From the NCBI GenBank assembly GCA_002479765.1, contig DLOZ01000017.1:1-64000 (forward strand): a DNA stretch of 64,000 bases, read 5' to 3'. Every line of letters begins with the position of its first letter. Within the stretch, counting starts at the first letter, position 1. Shown one piece after another: positions 53,226 to 61,043 of this stretch. Below the pieces are notes generated by a model. The model worked only from the letters and a program-made list of their open reading frames with translations, made no database searches and had not been told where the DNA came from. Source of the DNA: Sphingomonadales bacterium UBA7471 (GTDB taxonomy: Bacteria; Pseudomonadota; Alphaproteobacteria; Sphingomonadales; Sphingomonadaceae). The position numbers and the translations under genes were made by a program.

Positions 53226-53939
53226 TTAATCGCGCTCTTCACCTTCCGGATAATGCCCGCGTTTGACCAAGGTTTGCGCCACGCCGACGGCAATCATCAA
53301 CACGCCGAAATAATACAGATACCAGATCGCGATGCCCGACACCTTCGAATTTGCGAGCGGACCAAGCTCCGCGAATATCAGCAAGTCCGAAATGACAAAC
53401 AAAACCGCGCCGAACCCGACACGGTAACGGGGAAAGTTGCTGCTCCACGCCATCGCCGCCATCGCCGCCAAAATGACGCTATAGGCCGCAACCTGAACCG
53501 CTTCGTCGGTGGTCGGCGGAAGGCCATAAGCAATCACCGGCGTCAGCAGGAAAATCGCGATTGCGAGCAGTTTCTGGCTGAACGTCGGCGCCACTCGCCT
53601 ATGCCGGAAATACAGCCAGATGGCGACCAGATGACCGGCGGCAAAGGCCAATGCGCCTGCAACCATGCTGAATTCAATCAAACCGTCGCCCAGCGCATAA
53701 AACGCCAATATGATGGCCAAGGGCACAAATTCGCCCACATGATGCCGGTGCAGCGCAAAGGGCACCAGCAAGCCGACGGCCGCCATTTTCCAGACGAGCG
53801 CGATCAATCCGCCGTCGAGGGGAAGGAAGAGCCACGTCGCAGGAAAGCTGATACCTGCAACAAGGCTGGCCAACAGCCACGGTCGTTTATGTGCGAGATC
53901 CTGACCCAAATTGTTTCCCCAACTTATTTGCGTCGTCAT
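53226..53939 (-). CDS. YhhN-family membrane protein (lysoplasmalogenase-like)
   Basis: The 237-residue protein has seven or eight TM segments and the YhhN/TMEM86 pattern (KMAAVGLLVPFAL, ILAFYALGDGLIEF with catalytic-type Asp, then FVISDLLIF and WYLYYFGVLMIAVG). Animal TMEM86B hydrolyses lysoplasmalogen; in bacteria the substrate is uncertain. The apparent ATG at 53939 lies inside a hairpin repeat. A TTG at 53909, 10 codons in, has a good GGGGA 7-8 nt upstream and may be the true start. Confidence 0.8.
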   Translation of the reverse strand: MTTQISWGNNLGQDLAHKRPWLLASLVAGISFPATWLFLPLDGGLIALVWKMAAVGLLVPFALHRHHVGEFVPLAIILAFYALGDGLIEFSMVAGALAFAAGHLVAIWLYFRHRRVAPTFSQKLLAIAIFLLTPVIAYGLPPTTDEAVQVAAYSVILAAMAAMAWSSNFPRYRVGFGAVLFVISDLLIFAELGPLANSKVSGIAIWYLYYFGVLMIAVGVAQTLVKRGHYPEGEERD

Positions 53940-54044
53940 GCTGAACTCGTTTCACCTTCGGTGACTGACGTTCCAGCATCCATCGTGCCACGCAAACCGG
54001 AGGGCCGAGAGGATAAATGGACCCTGAAACACGTTCAGGGTGAC
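53936..54044. repeat. Paired hairpin repeat (REP-like element), copy 2, interrupted
   Basis: The right hairpin is ACCCTGAA/TTCAGGGT (54021-54041, loop ACACG). The left arm starts ATGCTGAA (53938-53945), but its second half TTCA...CAGCAT is split by about 19 extra bases (around 53955-53973). The layout matches copy 1 at 12987-13067, with a longer spacer. The left arm supplies the ATG of the yhhN gene. Confidence 0.72.
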
Positions 54045-54069
54045 GAACATTCGACTTTCCAATGCTTGG

Positions 54070-54891
54070 CTAAGCAAGAGATCCAGTCAGCACAAGCGGA
54101 ATGTAATTGATCATGCTATCCGCGGTCAGCCCCGGCCCCGCACGCACGCCGATGTCGCCATGCAACCACGCAGCCATACAGGCGGCGTCAAAGGCGGATA
54201 TGCCTTGCGCCATCAGTCCGCAGATCAGGCCGGTCAGCACATCGCCCGACCCCGCAGTTGCCAGCCATGGCGATGCATGGCGGTTGACGGCAACACGCCC
54301 GTCGGGCGCGGCGATGTGGGTGTGCGGGCCTTTCAACAGGACCACCGCCCCCGACCGCCGCGCCGCAGAATATGCTGCCGCCGCGCGATCCGCGAGATCG
54401 ATATCGGGAAACAGCCGGGCAAATTCTCCGGCATGCGGGGTCATGACGTCATCAGCACCAAGATGTTCGAAAAGCCGCGCAGGATCGCCCGCGAACGCGG
54501 TGATCGCATCGGCATCCAGCACCATCGGGATATCGCGCTTCAGCATGGCACAGACAATATCCGCAACGCCTGCCCCTGCCCCCGGCCCAATGGCGAGCGC
54601 CGTCACGCGGTGGTCAATCACATGCAGTTCTGCATCCGCCTCACGCAACATGATCGCGGTGACATGTGTCGCCTGTTCCGCCAACGCCGCGCGATCGCCG
54701 ATGATCGTCACCAGCCCTGCCCCGACCGCCAAAGCCGCCTGCGCCGCCAACCGCGATGCGCCCGTTCGAAGCGGCGGCCCGCTCCACACCATCGCATGGC
54801 CGCGGCTATATTTATGCGCGTCGGACGGCGGCGGGGCCAGCGTCGGCCGGCTGATCGTTCCATCTTTGGTCAGGTTAAGCGTAAATCCCAT
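54070..54891 (-). CDS. nnrD: ADP-dependent (S)-NAD(P)H-hydrate dehydratase (no epimerase domain)
   Basis: The 273-residue ribokinase-like enzyme repairs hydrated NAD(P)H. Motifs are DAHKYSRGHAMVWSG at the start of the domain, AIGPGAG, and the nucleotide motif TAGSGDVLTGLICGLMAQG. In many bacteria NnrD is fused behind the NnrE epimerase; here no epimerase is present. A GTG at 54948 would add 19 residues including FDAAQVKAAR, faintly like the start of NnrE (TAAQMRAAE). I use the ATG at 54891. It is divergent from trmFO. Confidence 0.88.
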   Translation of the reverse strand: MGFTLNLTKDGTISRPTLAPPPSDAHKYSRGHAMVWSGPPLRTGASRLAAQAALAVGAGLVTIIGDRAALAEQATHVTAIMLREADAELHVIDHRVTALAIGPGAGAGVADIVCAMLKRDIPMVLDADAITAFAGDPARLFEHLGADDVMTPHAGEFARLFPDIDLADRAAAAYSAARRSGAVVLLKGPHTHIAAPDGRVAVNRHASPWLATAGSGDVLTGLICGLMAQGISAFDAACMAAWLHGDIGVRAGPGLTADSMINYIPLVLTGSLA

Positions 54892-54948
54892 AGTCCATCT
54901 TGCCGCTTTTACCTGTGCAGCGTCAAAGATTTTTGATAGCCGCGCCAC

Positions 54949-56286
54949 ATGACCAAATCATATGACGTTCAAATTATCGGTGGCGGCTTGGCAGGGTGCG
55001 AGGCGGCTTGGCAACTGGCGCAGCGCGGAATGCGGGTGAAACTCTCGGAAATGCGCGGTTCCGGCGACATGACGCCAGCGCACCAGACCGATGGCCTTGC
55101 CGAACTGGTATGCTCAAACAGCTTTCGTTCGGATGATGCGGAGAATAACGCCGTTGGCCTGCTGCATCAGGAAATGCGCGATCTGGGATCGCTGATCATG
55201 CAGGCCGCTGAAGTCGCGAAGGTTCCTGCCGGATCGGCGCTCGCGGTTGATCGTGATGTGTTCTCAGAAACCGTCACCAAGCATCTGGAAAACAATCCAA
55301 ATATCGACATCGTGCGCGAACGTGTGGATATCATTCCCGCCGACCGCCCCGTCATCATCGCCACGGGTCCGCTGACCGCAACCAACCTTGCCGAAAGCAT
55401 CATGGCGAAAACCGGTGAAGACCGCCTTGCCTTTTTCGACGCAATTGCGCCGATTGTGTACCATGACAGCATCGATATGGACATCGCATGGTACGCCTCG
55501 CGCTGGGACAAGGGCGACGGTAAGGATTATATCAATTGCCCCATGGATGAATCGCAATATCGCGCCTTTCATCAGGGATTGCTCGATTCCGAGAAATCGG
55601 AATTCAAGGAATGGGAAACCAACACCCCTTATTTCGAAGGATGCATGCCGATTGAGGTGATGGCGTCTCGCGGGCTCGATACGCTGCGCTTTGGCCCGAT
55701 GAAGCCCGTCGGCTTGGATAATCCACGCACCGGGCGTTGGGCCCATGCCGTGGTGCAGCTGCGCCAAGATAATAAACAGGGCACATTGTGGAACATGGTC
55801 GGGTTCCAAACCAAGATGAAACATGGCGCGCAAGTGGAATTGCTGCGCACCATCCCCGGGCTGGAAAAGGCGGAATTTGCGCGGCTTGGCGGCTTGCACC
55901 GCAATACCTTCATTCGCTCGCCAATCCTCTTGGATCGTCAGCTGCGCCTGAAATCATCGCCGCATATCCGCTTTGCCGGACAGATTACGGGCTGCGAAGG
56001 CTATGTTGAAAGCAGCGCGGTTGGGCTGATGGCGGGGATTATGACCGCAGCGGAGATTTCAGGCCGAACCGTCACACCGCCGCCGCCGACCACCGCGCTT
56101 GGTGCGCTTTTGGGGCATATCACGGGGGATGCGCTGGCCGATGACTATCAACCCATGAACATCAATTTCGGGCTGTTCGCGCCGCTGGACGAAAAAGTGC
56201 ACAAAAAATCGCGTAAGGCCGCGATGACGGGCCGTGCGCGAACGGACTTAAACAATTGGATCAGCGCGCAAAAGGTTGCGGCTTAA
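54949..56286 (+). CDS. trmFO: Methylenetetrahydrofolate-tRNA-(uracil-5)-methyltransferase TrmFO
   Basis: The 445-residue FAD- and folate-dependent enzyme makes ribothymidine at U54 of tRNA. The FAD motif IIGGGLAGCEAA lies at 9-20, followed by HQTDGLAELVCSNSFRSDD, the YFEGCMPIEVMA catalytic-Cys region, and a C-terminal QITGCEGYVESSAVG stretch that is diagnostic. The C-terminal LGALLGHITG is typical. The stop overlaps the EF-hand gene tail-to-tail by 4 bp. Confidence 0.96.
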   Translation: MTKSYDVQIIGGGLAGCEAAWQLAQRGMRVKLSEMRGSGDMTPAHQTDGLAELVCSNSFRSDDAENNAVGLLHQEMRDLGSLIMQAAEVAKVPAGSALAVDRDVFSETVTKHLENNPNIDIVRERVDIIPADRPVIIATGPLTATNLAESIMAKTGEDRLAFFDAIAPIVYHDSIDMDIAWYASRWDKGDGKDYINCPMDESQYRAFHQGLLDSEKSEFKEWETNTPYFEGCMPIEVMASRGLDTLRFGPMKPVGLDNPRTGRWAHAVVQLRQDNKQGTLWNMVGFQTKMKHGAQVELLRTIPGLEKAEFARLGGLHRNTFIRSPILLDRQLRLKSSPHIRFAGQITGCEGYVESSAVGLMAGIMTAAEISGRTVTPPPPTTALGALLGHITGDALADDYQPMNINFGLFAPLDEKVHKKSRKAAMTGRARTDLNNWISAQKVAA

Positions 56287-56747
56287 CAGCGGCAGCCGGG
56301 CTTTTCGGCTTGTTTCGGCCGGGTCTGCGCAAATTCCTTGCGGGTGAGCAGCTGGTCCTTGTTCCTGTCCGCGCCGGCGAAGCGCTCTCCGGTGGCCGCC
56401 GCCCATTCTTCGAAAGTGAGCAAATGATTGCCATCGCGGTCCAATGCCTTGAACGCCTTCGTTCGGCTGCCCATCATTTCTAGGCGGGAAATCAGCTCGT
56501 CCCTGTTGCGGTCATAACGGTTGAAGCGCATTTCCTCACGGCTTGCCTTTGGCGCTTCGGGCGGTGTCGGCGGCGCTGGGCCGAACGCGGGCGCATTGGC
56601 TCCCGCTTGCGGCAAGGCATCCAAGATCACCTCAGGCGGCGGCGCGGCGGGGATCAGGTTCGGCTGGTTAGCCTGCGTCTGCCAGAACCAAAGCCCTGAA
56701 ACGACGAGCAACAATGCCGCAACACCGCCAACCAATATCCGCTGCAT
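56283..56747 (-). CDS. Membrane-anchored EF-hand protein
   Basis: The 154-residue protein has an N-terminal TM or signal anchor (ILVGGVAALLLVVSGLWFW), a Pro/Ala linker and three EF-hand loops: DRNRDELISRLE, DRDGNHLLTFEE and DRNKDQLLTRKE. It would bind calcium in the periplasm. It ends CRC. GGGGGAAGG precedes the ATG at 56747. The gene overlaps trmFO by 4 bp at the 3' ends. Function is unknown. Confidence 0.82.
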   Translation of the reverse strand: MQRILVGGVAALLLVVSGLWFWQTQANQPNLIPAAPPPEVILDALPQAGANAPAFGPAPPTPPEAPKASREEMRFNRYDRNRDELISRLEMMGSRTKAFKALDRDGNHLLTFEEWAAATGERFAGADRNKDQLLTRKEFAQTRPKQAEKPGCRC

Positions 56748-56789
56748 GACCTTCCCCCATGATGACATCACGGCAATAGGGCCACAAAG

Positions 56790-57389
56790 CTACCACCCCG
56801 TCAAGGCATGGCCGATCAGCCGCAATCCCGTCACCTTTCGAACCGACATGGCCAAAAGGGACAAGGGACGAAGTTTTCGGCCCTTAGGCAACGCCGGAAG
56901 TGGCTGATCATTGGGCACGCTCAATTTTGACGGGAATTCCGCACGCAACGCATCAAGAGCCCATTGATCGGACAAAGCATTGATATCATATGAATCTCCT
57001 ATCCAAACTGCATAAGAACCAAAGATCGCGCGACCACGCAAAGCGGCATGTTTTGCAACATCCTGTGCCGCCCACTCCCCCTCGCCCAGCAACAACTCCC
57101 ATGCCGAAACCAAGTCCTGCAACGCTGACGGTGAAATGACATCCCCACACGCACTGAGGGCTTGCAGCAAAGGCTCACCCTTTGGTCGCAGCGCGGCTTC
57201 CGCGGCAAAAGCATCACGCCACCATGCCAATTTTATCTGCGCAATCATGGGCTCACGCGCTTTGCGCACGATGGCGGCAAAACGCGCATCCAATTGCAGC
57301 AACAGGGTGAAAGCAGGCCGTAATGCAACCGGCGTGTAGGCAACCGCGAGGTTGGCCGGAGGCGGAAGATGTAGTGATGTCTCGTTCAT
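56790..57389 (-). CDS. Squalene/phytoene synthase-like protein, short form
   Basis: The 199-residue protein matches the trans-isoprenyl-diphosphate-synthase fold near AREPMIAQIKLAWWRDAF, but it is about 80-100 residues shorter than active squalene or phytoene synthases and lacks the DxxxD pairs. It may be a non-catalytic relative, like the mitochondrial complex I assembly factor NDUFAF6, which belongs to this family. No carotenoid or hopanoid genes are adjacent. It lies 42 bp upstream of the EF-hand gene's start on the same strand and is divergent from tadG. Confidence 0.75.
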   Translation of the reverse strand: MNETSLHLPPPANLAVAYTPVALRPAFTLLLQLDARFAAIVRKAREPMIAQIKLAWWRDAFAAEAALRPKGEPLLQALSACGDVISPSALQDLVSAWELLLGEGEWAAQDVAKHAALRGRAIFGSYAVWIGDSYDINALSDQWALDALRAEFPSKLSVPNDQPLPALPKGRKLRPLSLLAMSVRKVTGLRLIGHALTGW

Positions 57390-57423
57390 GTCGTCATTCG
57401 CTTCATGTTAATAAATTTTCTAT

Positions 57424-57442
57424 GGTTAACAATTGGGTAACC
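57424..57442. promoter_or_regulatory. CtrA-like site upstream of tadG
   Basis: TTAA-N7-GTAAC at 57426-57441 differs by one base from the CtrA consensus TTAA-N7-TTAAC and sits in an imperfect palindrome GGTTA...TAACC. CtrA controls pilus genes in Caulobacter; the site is about 80 bp before tadG. Confidence 0.3.
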
Positions 57443-57521
57443 CTGATCCTTCAAAGAGCACTTACTACGACGCGCGTAGACGGTGTCGAGGATCCATTGT
57501 GGAAACCAGGGGACAGCAACT

Positions 57522-59669
57522 GTGAAGAATGTCGAGGCGAACAAGGTGTCTGGCGTGATGTCGCGCCTGCTAAAGAATGAAGACGGCAATATCATTGCCC
57601 TTCTCGCCGCGTCAGTAATTCCTGTCTTCGGTCTTGTTGGCGGCGGTTTTGACATGACCCGCATCTATCTAAGTCAAACGCGGTTACAAGGTGCTTGTGA
57701 TGCCGGCGCGCTCATCGGCCGCAAAACGATGGGGCTTGGCAAATGGGCCGACAATAGCAACGCCGCAAATACGCAGGCGGAAAGGCTGTTCGACCAGAAC
57801 TTCCCAAGCGGCGCTTATGGCACGACCGGACTTACACGCAGCTTCGCAGAATCCAACGGAAACGTTACAGGGATGGCATCTGTCACCATTCCCATGACGT
57901 TAATACAGGTACTCGGCCAAAAATCGCAAATTGTTTCAGTCAACTGCCAGGCAGAACTGCGTGTCCCGAACACGGACGTTATGTTTGTGTTAGATACAAC
58001 GGGGTCGATGGACCAGTCGATACCAAATTCAGGGTCATCCGAACGAAAGATAGATGGTCTACGCAAGGCAGTGAAATGTTTTTACGAAGCACTGGAGAAG
58101 CAAAACATCACGGATGTGACGCCGTCAGACTGCGGAGAAAAAAGTGACCCCACTCCGTCCAACCTCGGCAACGTACAATTGCGATTTGGTTTTGTGCCCT
58201 ATGCCGTCAACGTAAATGTAGGCCGGTTATTGCCCCTCGATTATATGGCGGACCGATGGACCTACCAGTCACGGGAAGCTTCGTTCACCACAGGCAGCAA
58301 CGCGATTCCTGCTTACCAAGGCGAAGGCTCGCCCAACCCGGGCGGTTCAGTAACAACAAGTATTGCAGACAGCCCTTGGGAAGATACCGGGCAAAATATT
58401 GGGCAGTACCCTTCGGTTCTTTTGACAAAAGAGAGCGAATGCCCGCCTCCAGGGGGGGCACCTAAGCCGGAACTTATCTCGACAGACGGGCCACGCCAAC
58501 TTGTCTCACAGTCACCCTCCACGCCCGTTTATCCTAATGATACCGTCATAACACGAACCTACCAGCAGGTGACTTCCACAGCTCAGCGATCCTACCGGTA
58601 TACGTATAGCGCCCTTTTGCTGGGCCGGGGTATATGCAGGCTGCAACAACGCGATACGGGGCGAGAAAATGTTACCACGACGACTACGACAATTGAGCGG
58701 ATAAACTGGGTCACAAATACCAATTTTACCGGTTGGACTTACAAGCCCGTCACATTCAACGTAAGCGGACTGAAAGATAGCGGAGCAAATTCTTGGCGTT
58801 CCGCGTTGCAACTGCCAATCGGCACGGACGGTGCCAACACCACGGTCAACTGGAGTGGATGCATCGAGGAGCGGCAAACCTTCCGTGGGCCTGACAACGA
58901 TCCGTCTGATGACTGGGATCCAATTCCGTCAACCGCGCTGGACATGGACATTGATCTGGTACCTACGAAATCAGACATTGCAACCCAATGGGGGCCGATG
59001 CTGCCAAGTGTCATATGGCAGCGCTATCTGGTCAACACGGACGGGTCGGGAAACAAAAGCCGTTCGTCCACCCGGACGACTTCAAATGTATCGGTGGGAA
59101 AAGACGACGGGGTCTTAATGCCAACGGTTGTTGAGAGCTGCCCGACCGCTGCAAAGAAATTTCAAACGTGGACGCCTTCCGATTTTCGCATTTATGTGAA
59201 CAGCCTTACCACTGATGGCTACACATATCACGATATCGGACTGCTCTGGGGCGCGCGCATTATGTCGCCAACAGGCATTTTTGCAGCGTTAAATGCCCAA
59301 AAAAATATGACGATTGAGCGTCATATGGTTTTTATGACCGATGGTGAGACCAACGTCGTCCACGACGATTATTCGGCTTATGGTGTGCATTGGTACGACC
59401 GCCGACAGACGCCGACCGGTACCGCACCGACCAACAGCCAGCTGGTCGCTATGACGGACGCCCGCACAGCGGCGCTCTGCAAGGCTATCAAAAACAAAAA
59501 TATCAATCTTTGGGTCGTGTCCTACGGAGACGTTAGTGGTCCAACCAATGACAGGTTGAAAGCGTGTGCAACACCGGGCAAATTCTTTCAAGCCACCAGT
59601 GTTGCGTCGTTGGTCAGCAACTTCAAAGAAATTGCTTCTAAAATTTCAGCACTGCGTCTGACGCAATAA
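57522..59669 (+). CDS. tadG: TadG-like pilus protein with von Willebrand A domain
   Basis: The 715-residue protein has an N-terminal type IV-like pilin TM (IIALLAASVIPVFGLVGGGFDM) after a short basic leader, then a large extracytoplasmic region. A VWA domain opens with the MIDAS motif FVLDTTGSMDQS near 160 and resumes near the C-terminus (VFMTDGETN, then LWVVSYGD), with a 350-residue insertion rich in Thr/Ser/Asn between. It would assist Flp pilus assembly. The GTG at 57522 has AGGGGA 8 nt upstream; an ATG at 57558 is the alternative. Two tadE-like genes follow. Confidence 0.85.
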   Translation: MKNVEANKVSGVMSRLLKNEDGNIIALLAASVIPVFGLVGGGFDMTRIYLSQTRLQGACDAGALIGRKTMGLGKWADNSNAANTQAERLFDQNFPSGAYGTTGLTRSFAESNGNVTGMASVTIPMTLIQVLGQKSQIVSVNCQAELRVPNTDVMFVLDTTGSMDQSIPNSGSSERKIDGLRKAVKCFYEALEKQNITDVTPSDCGEKSDPTPSNLGNVQLRFGFVPYAVNVNVGRLLPLDYMADRWTYQSREASFTTGSNAIPAYQGEGSPNPGGSVTTSIADSPWEDTGQNIGQYPSVLLTKESECPPPGGAPKPELISTDGPRQLVSQSPSTPVYPNDTVITRTYQQVTSTAQRSYRYTYSALLLGRGICRLQQRDTGRENVTTTTTTIERINWVTNTNFTGWTYKPVTFNVSGLKDSGANSWRSALQLPIGTDGANTTVNWSGCIEERQTFRGPDNDPSDDWDPIPSTALDMDIDLVPTKSDIATQWGPMLPSVIWQRYLVNTDGSGNKSRSSTRTTSNVSVGKDDGVLMPTVVESCPTAAKKFQTWTPSDFRIYVNSLTTDGYTYHDIGLLWGARIMSPTGIFAALNAQKNMTIERHMVFMTDGETNVVHDDYSAYGVHWYDRRQTPTGTAPTNSQLVAMTDARTAALCKAIKNKNINLWVVSYGDVSGPTNDRLKACATPGKFFQATSVASLVSNFKEIASKISALRLTQ

Positions 59670-59683
59670 GGACGGGGCGTCTG

Positions 59684-60292
59684 ATGATCGCAAAATGCAT
59701 ATCCAATAAGGATGGCGTGTCCATCCTGGAGTTCGCCCTTATTGCGCCTGTGGTCATGGCGATGATGCTGGGCACCTTGGATATCGGGCACTCCCTTTTC
59801 GTCCGTGCGACCTTGGACGGCGCCGTGCAAGACGCGGCGAGAAGTTCGTCTTTAGAAGGTGCGACGTCGTTAGCACAGCAAGATATTATCGATGAACGGG
59901 TAGCATCGATAGTCCGCGATATCGCCCCAAATGCCACCTTCAAAGTAACCCGACGTTATTACAAGACCTTTTCAACGGCCGCGCTGGCACGCGCTGAAAA
60001 GGTTATCGAACAATCTCCTGGTAATATGAAATGCGATCGCGGCGAAAGCTTTATGGATGCAAACGGAAACGGGGTTTGGGACGCCGACGGCGGATCTGAT
60101 GGACAAGGTGGCGCGAAGGATATCGTCATCATCACATTTAAGGTAAGCTACCCGCGCCTTTTCCCGCTGGCGGAATTGCTTGGCTGGCCCGCCAATGTAG
60201 AAATGCAGTCCGACTCTATTCTCGCAAACCAGCCTTATGGCGACCAGACAGGCTTTGGCAATCCTGTCCAAGTCAACTGCCCATCGGTGTAA
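59684..60292 (+). CDS. TadE-like pseudopilin
   Basis: The 202-residue protein has the TadE start: a basic leader with Asp/Gly-Val-Ser-Ile-Leu-Glu-Phe (DGVSILEFALIAPVV), a single TM, then LDIGHSLFVRATLDGAVQDAAR. This is the prepilin-peptidase recognition region with the conserved Glu+5. The rest is extracytoplasmic and includes DANGNGVWDADGG, which looks like a calcium-binding loop. It follows tadG after 14 bp. It is processed by a TadV-type peptidase encoded elsewhere. Confidence 0.82.
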   Translation: MIAKCISNKDGVSILEFALIAPVVMAMMLGTLDIGHSLFVRATLDGAVQDAARSSSLEGATSLAQQDIIDERVASIVRDIAPNATFKVTRRYYKTFSTAALARAEKVIEQSPGNMKCDRGESFMDANGNGVWDADGGSDGQGGAKDIVIITFKVSYPRLFPLAELLGWPANVEMQSDSILANQPYGDQTGFGNPVQVNCPSV

Positions 60293-60295
60293 GCT

Positions 60296-61021
60296 ATGGA
60301 TAACAAATCTCTCAGAACGCTCCACCAGCTAAAGCGTAATCAAAGTGGTGTGGCAATGATCGAGCTTGCGGTGTCGTTACCGTTCTTCCTCGGCCTGGTC
60401 GTAGGAGGCGTCGAGACGGCAAACTATGCCTCAGTCATCATGCAGCTTAACCAGATTACACTCCACACCGCCGATGCTGCAGCGCGTATTGGGACAACAA
60501 CGCCATCCGCCAATAAAACCATTTCCGAAGCGCAAATTAACGACGTTTTTGAAGGATCTTTGCGTGAGGGCAAACGCATCAACCTTGGTGGAAATCACGA
60601 CTACACCGATCCATCATCCGGCGCGAAGTCTACGCGCGGCAACGGCCGGATCATTTTATCCAGTGTGGAAGAGGTAGCCGCATTCGACGCCTCTGCACCG
60701 CGATATCGCATCCGGTGGCAACGCTGCGCGGGGTCAGCTGACTTTTATAAATCAAACTACGGCACCCCGTCGACAGCGACAAGCATCACCGGAATTGGTC
60801 CCGTTGGAAAGCAAGCATCCCCTCCCCCTGGAGGTGTACTGATGTTCGTTGAGCTGCAATATTATTTCAAACCAATGATCGTAAATGGCTTTTCGAACCT
60901 GACCGATAGGACGATCAGCCAAGTCGCATCCATGGTGGTGCGCGAGAACCGCGACACTGTTGGCCCCACTGGAAGTGACGGGATATACAATGACGAGAAG
61001 GCAACCGTCTCCACCTGTTAA
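60296..61021 (+). CDS. TadE/TadF-like pseudopilin
   Basis: The 241-residue protein begins with a longer basic leader and GVAMIELAVSLPFFLGLVVGG, the TadE-type pseudopilin segment with conserved Glu, and then an extracytoplasmic domain ending in Cys. It starts 3 bp after the preceding gene, so tadG and the two tadE-like genes are an operon. The core secretion genes (tadA, tadB, tadC, rcpA) are not here. It is convergent with pdhB, 22 bp apart. Confidence 0.8.
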   Translation: MDNKSLRTLHQLKRNQSGVAMIELAVSLPFFLGLVVGGVETANYASVIMQLNQITLHTADAAARIGTTTPSANKTISEAQINDVFEGSLREGKRINLGGNHDYTDPSSGAKSTRGNGRIILSSVEEVAAFDASAPRYRIRWQRCAGSADFYKSNYGTPSTATSITGIGPVGKQASPPPGGVLMFVELQYYFKPMIVNGFSNLTDRTISQVASMVVRENRDTVGPTGSDGIYNDEKATVSTC

Positions 61022-61043
61022 AGCGGGGGCGACGGATATTCCT

